NCBI GenBank assembly: GCA_017654935.2
Contig: CM065713.1
Location: forward strand, 18,314,074-18,378,073
Direction: 5' to 3'
From: Phymorhynchus buccinoides
Taxonomy: Eukaryota; Mollusca; Gastropoda; Neogastropoda; Raphitomidae
DNA length: 64,000 nt
In this document: positions 44,314-57,050 of the stretch, piece by piece
Layout of the letters: each line of letters opens with the position of its first letter
Position numbering within the stretch: the first letter of the stretch is position 1
Notes under the pieces: model-generated
Database searches by the model: none
What the model was told of the DNA's origin: nothing
Seen by the model: only the letters and a program-made list of their open reading frames with translations
Position numbers and translations under genes: made by a program

Positions 44314-44558
44314 ATTTTTTTCATAAAGTCTAACAAATTTCAATTCAAACTGTAGTTCCTTTTCAAAACTTATCTTGTGTCCACTGGGAAAGTTATTGTG
44401 ATTTGGTTCACTGTGTTTTGATTTGATTTGTTTGAATGCTATTTATGACTTTATTTTGATGTGCATGCTATTTCTGTTTATGCTGAAATAGTTAAGTGTT
44501 GTTTGATACATTCAACTCAGCAGCTTTGTTTTTATTTTGAATAGTTGTATTTACAACC

Positions 44559-46000
44559 ATGGCTGAGATTGTTAAACTTAGGAGGGAACTTAAAGAATGG
44601 GGAGAATCTCTAGGATTGTCAGGCCAAGAGTTAGCCAATTTTGTCATATCTGAATATGACAAAGAGAAAGCTCGCGAGACTCAAGAGACTGACAAAGCTC
44701 GCGAGACTCAAGAGGCTGACAAAGCTCGGGAGGCTCAAGAGGCTGATAAAGTCCGCGAGGAGGCTCAGAAAGACAAACAGAGAGCCCATGAGGCTCAAGA
44801 GGCTGATAAAGCTCACAAGGAGGCTCAAGAAAGCAGATAAAGCTCGCGAGGCTCAAGAAGCAGATAAAGATCGCGACGCTCAAGAGCAAATCCGTACTCA
44901 TGAGTTAAGGCAGAGACAACTAGTGCAGGATGCCAAAAATAAAGAACTCGAACTTGAGGCCACTGAGCGAGTGAAAAAGGCGCGAGACCATGAGCTAGCT
45001 ATGAAGCAGCTTGAAAACTCAGCAGACTCTGAGACTGCTGCGCCTCAAAATTTTCCCCCTCCCATTCATACCTCAGCCATGACCTTCACCTTGGAGGCAT
45101 TCAATGAGGCAACCGAGTCTATCGATGCATTCCTCGATAGATTTGAAAGACTGGCCCAGGAATTTGAGCTTGCTCCGGAAAAGTACAACCCCAAGCTTGC
45201 CCAAAGTCTCAGGGGTGTGGCTTATGAGGTGTACAGCAAACTTCCGTCAAGCCAAATTACCGACTACCCAGCTTTGAAAGAAGCCCTGCTCAACAGATAC
45301 GAGTTGACAGCGGACGCCTACCGGAAAAAGTTCCGGACAACCAGAAAAGGTAGGGGAGAGTCCTATGCCCAATTTTCAGATAGACTGGGGAACTATCTGA
45401 CGAAATGGGTGTCCCTTTCTGCCAAAACTGAGTCCTATGAGGATTTACGGGAACTGATGGTTGGCGAGCAACTGCGCGAAACCATGTCCCCAGAGTTACG
45501 CACCTTTACTGCCGAACAAGGTGCCACAACTCTGGCTGACCTCATCCAGCTAAGTGATAGGTACACTCTAGCCCATGATGAACCTAGCGCCCCTAAAAGG
45601 CCAAAACTACAGCAAGTTGTTGGGTCCACTGCTTCACAGCAGAGCAGGTTTAACCCCAACTCCAAAAGTGGGTCAAACAGTTCTACCCATGAACGACAAC
45701 CCCTGGGACAACCCTTATTCTGCTCATACTGCAAGTCGAACACCCACAATCGGGATGACTGCAGGAAACTTGCTTACAAGCGGCAAAATGTTGCAACTAT
45801 GCAAGTCGTCTCGACTTCGCAGAACTGCACAAACCCCTCCCCAATACAGTGTCCAGGCACACCGTCAGTCGTTGGACAGGCGACTGTCAACAACATCCCT
45901 GTTCAGTGTCTCTATGACACTGGACTGTCATGCGACGCAATTGTCTGCGGATCCTTAGTCCCCGCGTCAGCATACACGGGAGACTTCATCTCTCTGCAGG
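44559..46000 (+). pseudogene. Ty3/Gypsy gag with SCAN-like capsid, start of protease
   Basis: MAEIVKLRRELKEWGESLGL is followed by a coiled coil of about nine AREAQEADK-type 11-residue repeats. A one-base insertion in an A run near 44832 shifts frame compared with the neighbouring repeat. The main frame then reads a capsid C-terminal domain (IDAFLDRFERLAQEFELAPE, YPALKEALLNRYELTADAYR and LRELMVGEQLRETMSPELR). These match the SCAN-like gag of Gmr1-type Gypsy elements. A zinc knuckle CSYCKSNTHNRDDC (C-x2-C-x4-H-x4-C) follows, then IPVQCLYDTGLSCDAIV with the retropepsin DTG. The gap cuts it 25 residues later. Gag would form the particle, and the protease would process it. Confidence 0.85.
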
Positions 46001-46500
46001 NNNNNNNNNNNNNNNNNNNNNNNNNNNNNNNNNNNNNNNNNNNNNNNNNNNNNNNNNNNNNNNNNNNNNNNNNNNNNNNNNNNNNNNNNNNNNNNNNNNN
46101 NNNNNNNNNNNNNNNNNNNNNNNNNNNNNNNNNNNNNNNNNNNNNNNNNNNNNNNNNNNNNNNNNNNNNNNNNNNNNNNNNNNNNNNNNNNNNNNNNNNN
46201 NNNNNNNNNNNNNNNNNNNNNNNNNNNNNNNNNNNNNNNNNNNNNNNNNNNNNNNNNNNNNNNNNNNNNNNNNNNNNNNNNNNNNNNNNNNNNNNNNNNN
46301 NNNNNNNNNNNNNNNNNNNNNNNNNNNNNNNNNNNNNNNNNNNNNNNNNNNNNNNNNNNNNNNNNNNNNNNNNNNNNNNNNNNNNNNNNNNNNNNNNNNN
46401 NNNNNNNNNNNNNNNNNNNNNNNNNNNNNNNNNNNNNNNNNNNNNNNNNNNNNNNNNNNNNNNNNNNNNNNNNNNNNNNNNNNNNNNNNNNNNNNNNNNN
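46001..46500. other. Assembly gap, 500 N
   Basis: Placeholder gap that removes the rest of the Gypsy element. The sequence after the gap contains no RT, RNase H or integrase, so the true missing length is probably not 500 bases, or the join is wrong. Confidence 1.
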
Positions 46501-46807
46501 AGACAGTGTATGAGCAAGTACATAGAGAGATCAACCCCAACAGGAAGACATTTCTGATACATGTATTAAATTTTTGAAAACTTATCTATTTTACCCAAAA
46601 TGTTATTCATTTTTCTTTTCACCTTGTGCTGGTTTGCTTAAATTGTGGACTTTTCGGCCTAGTGCAGAGAAGACACCATTCTTTTATCAGAAATGTCTTC
46701 CTGTTGGGGTTGATCCACAAGATAGTGTTTGCTAGCAGATATACATACTGACGAGAATTTCATCAATTCGAAAGATATCTCTCTATGTACTTGCTCATAC
46801 ACTGTCT
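46501..46807. repeat. Inverted repeat starting at the gap, one arm with a 64-base insert
   Basis: AGACAGTGTATGAGCAAGTA through GGAAGACATTTCTGATA (46501-46559) is complementary to 46685-46807, except that the right arm carries about 64 extra bases (about 46713-46776). The left arm begins at the first base after the gap and may be truncated. On the minus strand the arm reads TVYEQVHREI, of unknown meaning. Confidence 0.8.
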
Positions 46808-46809
46808 GT

Positions 46810-47895
46810 CCACCATTGGGACAAAAAGTAAACCAGCACAATCTTTTACTTTTATTTTACACAGTTAGTGGTGTTTGATTCACTCTTTGATCAAATATTA
46901 TCTCCACCATTATGGTGAGAACCACTGGCATCCTGTATGGATCCACCACTATTAACAGTGGCATTTTAAGCTATAAAGCCATTTCAATCCACATTTGTAC
47001 AGTGCATGGAGGGTTGGTAGTGTTTTGTGGTATAGTTTGTTCATAACAATATTGTACCATGAAAGATAGGGTGTGTCTGGGTGGGGTTTTCCCCCATTAT
47101 TTCAACACAGACAATATTGTACCATGAAAGATAGGGTGTGTCTGGGTGGGGTTGTTTTTTAACAAAGGTGCTTTGGGTGGTATTTGTGCAATTTCGATTT
47201 TTGTTTTTTAAGAAAAAGAAAAAAGAATGAAACAAACAAAAGCAAAACAACAAAAGAGAAGAAAAAAAAGAATTGTGGTGGTGTTTTTTTAACCAAGAAT
47301 TGTTTTTTATCTTAATAACAAAAATCTTGCCAATTTGTTTTTAATATCAATTATTGTTGTTTATTTGTTGTTTTAATCTTGCCAATGTATAAACCAAAAA
47401 GAGTTTCCTTATAGAATAGAATTCATTCCAAACTGGGGGTGTATCACAATCGTCACTGTTATGGTAAAGCTGCCTTGAGTCATGCGGTTTGGGAAAAAAA
47501 AATTGGAAAAAAAAGAAACCCCCCAAAAAGGGATTTTTACTTGCTGCCAAAGGCTTCGGCCAAAAGTTATTTATTAGCCAACCTCCTTGCTGTTGGTAAT
47601 TTTGGATTTAAAAAAAACAGAAAAAAACACCTCACGTCTTACTCTTAATGTGAGTTTGGCAGTGATAAGATTTTTTTTCCCGCCCTCATTTTTCTCACAA
47701 CAAAAATACCAAAAAATAAGTGAAATGGGCAGTTAACCTATAAGACTGACGTTATGGTGCTTTTTTGTTTTATTTTATTAGATTTAATTTATACTTTTCA
47801 TTTAAGTGTGGCTTGAATTTAATGTAGAGCTTGCCCTTGTTATTCACGTTATTCAATAAAAAATTAAAATAACATATTCGCTTTTGAGTTTGTTT
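46810..47895. other. No gene seen; 65-bp direct duplication
   Basis: ACAATATTGTACCATGAAAG and the following 24 bases occur twice (about 47047 and 47112). The rest is A/T-rich with many homopolymers (47210-47270, 47500-47530) and no supported frame. Confidence 0.6.
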
Positions 47896-47964
47896 TTCTG
47901 TGCGCTATTCTCTTCTCTTTTTTTCCTCTCTTTTTTTCCTTTCTAAAAGTAGCTCTTTGCTGCT

Positions 47965-48023
47965 CTCTCTCTGGTGTCTCTCTGTCTCTCCCTCCCCCCT
48001 CTCTCTCTTTCTCTGTATCCATC

Positions 48024-48055
<32 letters not shown>

Positions 48056-48097
48056 CGTGCGTGTGTGTGTGTGTGTGTCGTTCTGTCTCTCTGTCTG

Positions 48098-48184
<87 letters not shown>

Positions 48185-48251
48185 GTCTCTGTGTGTGTGT
48201 GTGTGTCGTTCTGTTTGTCTGTCTGCCTCTGTCTCTCTGTCTGCTTGTCTC

Positions 48252-48343
<92 letters not shown>

Positions 48344-48345
48344 CC
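47965..48345. repeat. Compound CT/GT/ATCT microsatellite block
   Basis: GT tracts at 48025-48078 and 48188-48206, CT tracts at 48103-48168 and 48247-48340, and an ATCT patch at 48168-48184. Confidence 0.95.
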
Positions 48346-48554
48346 TCTGTGTGTGGCGTGTGTGCGAGAGAGCAGAGACAGTCTGTGTGTTGACGCTAGC
48401 GTTGCTAGTCTAGCGTGCAGTATGTTTGTGTGGTGTCTTGTGTTGTGTGCGTCATTTATATGTCTGTACTGTGTATGTGTGTATGTAGGGCACGTCTCTG
48501 TGTCTGTATGTCTATATAGTCCCGTATGGTCCATGTGTATCTCTTATCTGATTT

Positions 48555-48585
48555 GATCTCTCTCTCTCTTCTCTCTCTCTCTCTC

Positions 48586-48653
<68 letters not shown>

Positions 48654-48744
48654 CCCAACACAGAGCACAATGTCACAATATGCATGCGTTGAAATAATCA
48701 TGAACACACGCACCTCCGCACGCACACGCACGCACACACACCAC

Positions 48745-48812
<68 letters not shown>
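48555..48812. repeat. CT tract and CA tract
   Basis: CT tract 48557-48650 with few interruptions, then CA tract 48739-48812. AGAGCACAATGTCACAATATG at 48662 and AGAGCACAACGTGCATGCGA at 48813 are diverged copies of one segment (both continue TGAAATAATCATGAA), so the CA tract sits inside a direct duplication. Confidence 0.9.
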
Positions 48813-48815
<3 letters not shown>

Positions 48816-48829
48816 CACAACGTGCATGC

Positions 48830-49500
48830 GATGAAATAATCATGAAGGTCAAATCAATAGACACAAAGACCAGACAGAGAAAAGCATCCCTAGCAAAGTC
48901 ACCACGCGCCCTGCGTTACTTTACAAACTGAGGAGCTGAGAAGTAAAGGCTGAACATGAAGGGACTACACTCTGTAGGCTGTTCACTACAACAACAAGAT
49001 ACATACAGCGCTTCATCTTGATAAAAATCAAATCAAAGCGCGCGCACACTTTAGCATTCGTAACACATTCACACAAACACGCCAAACAAGATGGACAGAG
49101 AAGTAACGCGCGCACATTTAACATAAGAAGTAAACGACAGAAACAGACCTAAAGACAACACTTATCATCTTGCTTTAAGACTTTTGCTTTTCATTAAAGA
49201 TTTTTTTGTTGTTAAAAAAATGGCGTTCTTCTCAAATCAGCACCACAATCTTAACCCTTTGCATTTCATAGCTGGGGACCTTTGGGTAGAAACGACAAGC
49301 TGCATGTGCTAAAACAAAGTGCAGTGAACAATCAGCACCACAATGTTAACCCTTTACATTTCATAGCTGGGGACCTTTTTCCTTGTTGGTCCATTCTCCT
49401 GTGGATTTTGTGTGTTTTTATTATTTTTAACTTTAAAAACATCTTTTTCTTTGAGCTTCAAGGACATTTAGAAGGTGTTAGCTGAAGACTGCAAAGAGCA
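48830..49500. other. No gene seen; 103-bp direct duplication
   Basis: AATCAGCACCACAAT(C/G)TTAACCCTTT with CATTTCATAGCTGGGGACCT occurs at about 49235 and 49330. A 3'-UTR-like dispersed segment near 49005-49080 resembles 3300-3370. Confidence 0.6.
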
Positions 49501-49653
49501 GGGCCTGTATTCACATTGAGATAGCATGAGACTTAGCATGATACTAACTTAGAAGCTCTTCCAATGTCCTATAGGATTTAATAGGACTTTTGGAAGAGCT
49601 TCTAAGTTAGCATGATGCTAAGTCTCATGCTATCTCAATGTGAATACAGGCCC
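49501..49653. mobile_element. Fold-back MITE, 153 bp
   Basis: A near-perfect hairpin: GGGCCTGTATTCACATTGAG through GAAGCTCTTCCAA, with its complement ending TGAATACAGGCCC. The loop is about 20 bases. The GGGCCTGTATTCA terminus is typical of some PIF/Harbinger-type MITEs, but the target duplication is unclear. Confidence 0.85.
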
Positions 49654-49734
49654 AGGTAACTGAAGATATGACACATACGTACCTTACCCCCTGTTCTATA
49701 GCCAGTGCCTGGGAACGCAGAGGAGGAGGTGGAG

Positions 49735-50690
49735 AAATAAGAAAAAGAAAGAATGAACAGGATGGAGAGGGGGGGGGATAAAAAGAAGAATGAAGAGGAG
49801 GGGGAGTAAGAAGAAGAAGGAGAAGGAAGAGGAAAAGAAGGAGGAAGAGGAAGGAGAAGAAGAATGAAGAGGAGGGGGAGTAAGAAGAAGGAGGAAGGGG
49901 AAGAAGAATGAAGATGAGGGGGAGTAAGAAGAAGAAGGAAGAGGAAGGGGAAGAAGAATGAAGATGAGGGGGAGTAAGAAGGAGGAGGAAGAGGAAGGGG
50001 AAGAAGAATGAAGAGGAGGGGGAGTAAGAAGAAGAAGGAAGAGGAAGGGGAAGAAGAATGAAGATGAGGGGGAGTAAGAAGGAGGAGGAAGAGGAAGGAG
50101 AAGAAGAATGAAGAGGAGGGGGAGTAAGAAGAAGAAGGAAGAGGAAGGGGAAGAAGAATGAAGATGAGGGGGAGTAAGAAGGAGGAGGAAGAGGAAGGGG
50201 AAGAAGAATGAAGAGGAGGGGGAGTAAGAAGGAGGAGGAAGAGGAAGGGGAAGAAGAATGAAGAGGAGGGGGAGTAAGAAGAAGAAGGAGGAGGAAGAGG
50301 TAAAGAAAGAGGAGGAGGAAGAGGAAAAGAAGAAGGAAGGGGAAGAAGAATGAAGATGAGGGGGAGTAAGAAGGAGGAGGAAGAGGAAAAGAAGAAGAAG
50401 AAGAAGAAGAAGAAAAAAAGAGGAGGGGGAGTAAGAAGAAGGAGGAGGAAGAGGAAAAGAAGGAGGAGGAGGAGGAAGAAGAATGCAGAGTAGGGGGGTG
50501 GGGGGTGGAGAAGAAGTAAAAGAATGTAGAGGAGGGGGGTGAGCAAGAACAAGACCGTGACCAAGAAGGACGAGGAAGAAAGGAAAAAGATGAAGAGGAG
50601 AGGGAGGAGGAAGAAGAAGAAGAACAAGACCACGACCAAGAAGGACGAGGAAGAAAAATAAGACGATGAGGAAGAAGAAGAAGAATAGGA
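49735..50690 (+). repeat. Polypurine block, about 950 bp, with 57-60-bp units
   Basis: Almost exclusively A and G on the plus strand. Regular units contain GAAGAAGAATGAAGAGGAGG then GGGAGTAAGAAG, repeated about ten times (49860-50420), with irregular GAA/GGA edges. Ser/Leu/Pro-rich minus-strand frames reflect the composition. A segment around AACAAGACC-GACCAAGAAGGACG is duplicated at 50550 and 50622. Confidence 0.95.
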
Positions 50691-50984
50691 AGAAGTGGAC
50701 ACATGCGAAGAAGGCGGGGTTTCTTTTAGGACCACTATTGGTGTTAACAGCAGGCCATTCAACACTCACACGTACACACACACACACATCCAGTGGGACC
50801 AGACTGAGTCACCAACCAAGTCCTTGGCATTCATTGCCACATCTGGCAATTAAAAAGCAAAAGCAACAGCTAATGAGCTTGTTATCAAGCAGGTGGACAG
50901 ACAGACAGACAGACAGACACACGTGGATATACGTCGTGCGTGCATGCGCGTACATGCAGGCAAAGGTGCCAGGGGTGTGTGCTG

Positions 50985-51360
<376 letters not shown>

Positions 51361-51424
51361 ACTCGTATAGGCCTAATGATGTGGGTGTGTTGCTGTGCAC
51401 TACATAAGCAGATGAGAACTGGAG

Positions 51425-54400
51425 CTAACACACGATACACTCGTGCACAGTGTGCACGTCTGCTGCATCACACCGTGCAGTGAACAACGTCAACACACGA
51501 TACACTCGTGCACATCTGCTGCATCACACAGTGAACAACGTCAACACACGATACACTCGTGCACATCTGCTGCATCACACAGTGAACAACGTCAACACAC
51601 GATACACTCGTGCACGTCTGCTGCATCACACAGTGAACTACGTCAACACACGATACACTCGTGCACATCTGCTGCATCACACAGTGAACAACGTCAACAC
51701 ACGATACACTCGTGCACATCTGCTGCATCACACAGTGAACAACGTCAACACACGATACACTCGTGCACATCTGCTGCATCACACAGTGAACAACGTCAAC
51801 ACACGATACACTCGTGCACATCTGCTGCATCACACAGTGAACAACGTCAACACACGATACACTCGTGCACATCTGCTGCATCACACAGTGAACAACGTCA
51901 ACACACGATACACTCGTGCACATCTGCTGCATCACACAGTGAACTACGTCAACACACGATACACTCGTGCACATCTGCTGCATCACACAGTGAACAACGT
52001 CAACACACGATACACTCGTGCACATCTGCTGCATCACACAGTGAACAACGTCAACACACGATACACTCGTGCACATCTGCTGCATCACACAGTGAACAAC
52101 GTCAACACACGATACACTCGTGCACATCTGCTGCATCACACAGTGAACAACGTCAACACACGATACACTCGTGCACATCTGCTGCATCACACAGTGAACA
52201 ACGTCAACACACGATACACTCGTGTACATCTGCTGCATCACACAGTGAACAACATCAACACACGATACACTCGTGCACATCTGCTGCATCACACAGTGAA
52301 CAACGTCAACACACGATACACTCGTGCACATCTGCTGCATCACACAGTGAACAACGTCAACACACGATACACTCGTGCACAGTGTGCACATCTGCTGCAT
52401 CACACAGTGAACAACGTCAACACACGATACACTCGTGCACAGTGTGCACGTCTGCTGCATCACACAGTGAACAACGTCAACACACGATACACTCGTGCAC
52501 AGTGTGCACATCTGCTGCATCACACAGTGAACAACGTCAACACACGATACACTCGTGCACAGTGTGCACGTCTGCTGCATCACACAGTGAACAACGTCAA
52601 CACACGATACACTCGTGCACATCTGCTGCATCACACAGTGAACAACGTCAACACACGATACACTCGTGCACATCTACTGCATCACACAGTGAACAACGTC
52701 AACACACGATACACTCGTGCACAGTGTGCACGTCTGCTGCATCACACAGTGAACAACGTCAACACACGATACACTCGTGCACATCTGCTGCATCACACAG
52801 TGAACAACGTCAACACACGATACACTCGTGCACAGTGTGCACGTCTGCTGCATCACACAGTGAACAACGTCAACACACGATACACTCGTGCACATCTGCT
52901 GCATCACACAGTGAACAACGTCAACACACGATACACTCGTGCACAGTGTGCACATCTGCTGCATCACACAGTGAACAACGTCAACACACGATACACTCGT
53001 GCACAGTGTGCACGTCTGCTGCATCACACAGTGAACAACGTCAACACACGATACACTCGTGCACATCTGCTGCATCACACAGTGAACAACGTCAACACAC
53101 GATACACTCGTGCACATCTGCTGCATCACACAGTGAACAACGTCAACACACGATACACTCGTGCACATCTGCTGCATCACACAGTGAACAACGTCAACAC
53201 ACGATACACTCGTGCACATCTGCTGCATCACACAGTGAACAACGTCAACACACGATACACTCGTGCACATCTGCTGCATCACACAGTGAACAACGTCAAC
53301 ACACGATACACTCGTGCACATCTGCTGCATCACACAGTGAACAACGTCAACACACGATACACTCGTGCACATCTGCTGCATCACACAGTGAACAACGTCA
53401 ACACACGATACACTCGTGCACGTCTGCTGCATCACACAGTGAACAACGTCAACACACGATACACTCGTGCACATCTGCTGCATCACACAGTGAACAACGT
53501 CAACACACGATACACTCGTGCACATCTGCTGCATCACACAGTGAACAACGTCAACACACGATACACTCGTGCACATCTGCTGCATCACACAGTGAACAAC
53601 GTCAACACACGATACACTCGTGCACATCTGCTGCATCACACAGTGAACAACGTCAACACACGATACACTCGTGCACATCTGCTGCATCACACAGTGAACA
53701 ACGTCAACACACGATACACTCGTGTACATCTGCTGCATCACACAGTGAACAACATCAACACACGATACACTCGTGCACATCTGCTGCATCACACAGTGAA
53801 CAACGTCAACACACGATACACTCGTGCACATCTGCTGCATCACACAGTGAACAACGTCAACACACGATACACTCGTGCACATCTGCTGCATCACACAGTG
53901 AACAGCGTCAACACACGATACACTCGTGCACAGTGTGCACATCTGCTGCATCACACAGTGAACAACGTCAACACACGATACACTCGTGCACAGTGTGCAC
54001 GTCTGCTGCATCACACAGTGAACAACGTCAACACACGATACACTCGTGCACAGTGTGCACATCTGCTGCATCATACAGTGAACAACGTCAACACACGATA
54101 CACTCGTGCACAGTGTGCACGTCTGCTGAATCACACAGTGAACAACGTCAACACACGATACACTCGTGCACATCTGCTGCATCACACAGTGAACAACGTC
54201 AACACACGATACACTCGTGCACATCTGCTGCATCACACAGTGAACAACGTCAACACACGATACACTCGTGCACAGTGTGCACGTCTGCTGCATCACACAG
54301 TGAACAACGTCAACACACGATACACTCGTGCACATCTGCTGCATCACACAGTGAACAACGTCAACACACGATACACTCGTGCACAGTGTGCACGTCTGCT

Positions 54401-56165
54401 GCATCACACAGTGAACAACGTCAACACACGATACACTCGTGCACATCTGCTGCATCACACAGTGAACAACGTCAACACACGATACACTCGTGCACAGTGT
54501 GCACATCTGCTGCATCACACAGTGAACAACGTCAACACACGATACACTCGTGCACAGTGTGCACGTCTGCTGCATCACACAGTGAACAACGTCAACACAC
54601 GATACACTCGTGCACATCTGCTGCATCACACAGTAAACAACGTCAACACACGATACACTCGTGCACATCTACTGCATCACACAGTGAACAACGTCAACAC
54701 ACGATACACTCGTGCACATCTGCTGCATCACACAGTGAACAACGTCAACACACGATACACTCGTGCACATCTGCTGCATCACACAGTGAACAACGTCAAC
54801 ACACGATACACTCGTGCACATCTGCTGCATCACACAGTGAACAGCGTCAACACACGATACACTCGTGCACAGTGTGCACATCTGCTGCATCACACAGTGA
54901 ACAACGTCAACACACAATACACTCGTGCACAGTATGCACGTCTGCTGCATCACACAGTGAACAACGTCAACACACGATACACTCGTGCACAGTGTGCACA
55001 TCTGCTGCATCATACAGTGAACAACGTCAACACACGATACACTCGTGCACAGTGTGCACGTCTGCTGCATCACACAGTGAACAACGTCAACACACGATAC
55101 ACTCGTGCACATCTGCTGCATCACACAGTGAACAACGTCAACACACGATACACTCGTGCACATCTGCTGCATCAGTGAACACAGTGAACAACGTAAACAC
55201 ACGATACACTCGTGCACAGTGTGCACGTCTGCTGCATCACACAGTGAACGTCAACACACGATACACTCGTGCACATCTGCTGCACCACACAGTGAACAAC
55301 GTCAACACACGATACACTCGTGCACATCTACTGCATCACACAGTGAACAACGTCAACACACGATACACTCGTGCACAGTGTGCACGTCTGCTGCATCACA
55401 CAGTGAACAACGTCAACACACAATACACTCGTGCACATCTGCTGCATCACACAGTGAACAACGTCAACACACGATACACTCGTGCACAGTGTGCACGTCT
55501 GCTGCATCACACAGTGAACAACGTCAACACACGATACACTCGTGCACATCTGCTGCATCACACAGTGAACAACGTCAACACACGATACACTCGTGCACAG
55601 TGTGCACATCTGCTGCATCACACAGTGAACAACGTCAACACACGATACACTCGTGCACAGTGTGCACGTCTGCTGCATCACACAGTGAACAACGTCAACA
55701 CACGATACACTCGTGCACATCTGCTGCATCACACAGTGAACAACGTCAACACACGATACACTCGTGCACATCTACTGCATCACACAGTGAACAACGTCAA
55801 CACACGATACACTCGTGCACAGTGTGCACGTCTGCTGCATCACACAGTGAACAACGTCAACACACGATACACTCGTGCACATCTGCTGCATCACACAGTG
55901 AACACAGTGAACAACGTAAACACACGATACACTCGTGCACAGTGTGCACGTCTGCTGCATCACACAGTGAACAACGTCAACACACAATACACTCGTGCAC
56001 AGTGTGCACATCTGCTGCATCACACAGTCAACAACGTCAACACACGATACACTCGTGCACAGTGTGCACATCTGCTGCATCACACAGTCAACAACGTCAA
56101 CACACGATACACTCGTGCACAGTGTGCACATCTGCTGCATCACACAGTGAACAACGTCAAAGAAA
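51425..56165. repeat. 4.7-kb minisatellite, 51- and 60-bp units, about 88 copies
   Basis: The 51-base unit runs CGTCAACACACGATACACTC, GTGCACATCTGCTGCATCAC and ACAGTGAACAA. The 60-base form has nine extra bases that turn GTGCACATC into GTGCACAGTGTGCACATC. Units are nearly identical. Rare variants mark higher-order duplications: GTGTACATC/AACATCAAC at 52224 and 53724 (1500 apart), AACAGCG at 53901 and 54840 (939 apart) and GAACTACG at 51635 and 51941 (306 apart). Both lengths are multiples of three, so two plus frames and one minus frame stay open; the longest is 1588 codons. There is no start context, splice site or codon-position bias that would make this a gene. Confidence 0.97.
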
Positions 56166-56169
56166 CAGC

Positions 56170-56420
56170 CCAAGCTGCAAGGTGCCGATGGAACCCAAAC
56201 ACACTCTGACCCCATCTGCCCTAGCAACACAAGAGCAGCCCTACACCAGCCCTGCAACCGCGTGTTGTGTTGCAGAGGGTGAAGGCACACACCGGGACGT
56301 TCCGTGATACGGAATCAAAAACGAAATGGTATGTAATGTGAACACAAAATACCCCTGAAACTTTGCTTAGTTTATTTTTCTTATTCCAATGCAATTGATT
56401 TTCTCATAGCTATTCAAGTA
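56170..56420. other. No gene seen
   Basis: Right flank of the minisatellite, followed by AT-rich sequence. No support for coding. Confidence 0.4.
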
Positions 56421-56424
56421 CATT

Positions 56425-56545
56425 AATGATGCAGCCTTATGTTTGTAACTGAAACGCTTTTGAGTGCGCTTATAAGCTTACTATTAGCTTGTTGTGCTCA
56501 TGAACGAATCTGTGTACACTGCAATATATTGTGTCAATAAACTCT
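56425..56545 (+). mobile_element. Possible LINE 3' UTR remnant
   Basis: TTATAAGCTTACTATTAGCT then TGTTGTGCTC, and an AATAAA with CTCTGTTTAAAG near the end, resemble the UTRs at 41890-41971 and 58440-58530. The match is short and diverged. Confidence 0.4.
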
Positions 56546-56549
56546 GTTT

Positions 56550-57050
56550 AAAGCAAACAGACTGCAACGTCACTGGAACATGCAACAAACCAACAGGCAC
56601 ACAACTAGTGTAAAGTGACGTTATTTATTCACAAATGACACATCAAAACATCTGGGGTGTTTTTGTTGTTGTGTCTCTCTATGAGAGTACCAGACATAAT
56701 GAAAGGTTTTTTTAAATTTTATAATTCTTTCAGAATATAGACTAGACAATTAAACCAAAAAACATCAAAACGCTACACTCACACAAGCACATGAAGGTGA
56801 AATAAACAATAAACACGGCGAATAAAACCAAATTTTCGTCTTTTAAAAGACTTTGACGAGGTGAATATAGACTATATTCTATAGACTATCTAGAATATAG
56901 ACTAGAGCTCACATTTCTGAGAAAGACACACAGAAAACAGAATTTAATATATTTTTCTGATTTTTATTTTCAGTGAAGTCATCTGAAGTTCAACTTCTAA
57001 GATACAGGAAACCAGTAGCCTACACAAGGGTGCGATTGATGCACATACCC
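56550..57050. other. No gene seen; small duplication
   Basis: AT-rich. AGAATATAGACTAGA occurs at 56732 and 56891 and a related ATAGACTAT unit at 56866-56888. No other feature could be supported. Confidence 0.4.

Noticed and set aside
49625..50787. Three overlapping Ser/Leu/Pro-rich minus-strand frames of about 360 codons
   Set aside because: All are open only because the plus strand is polypurine and contains no TTA, CTA or TCA; no domain is present.
51443..56209. A 1588-codon open frame (SEQRQHTIHSCTSAASH repeats) as a giant secreted repeat protein
   Set aside because: The unit length is a multiple of three and other frames are equally open on both strands. There is no signal peptide, start context or splice site, so it is a satellite artefact unless transcripts show otherwise.
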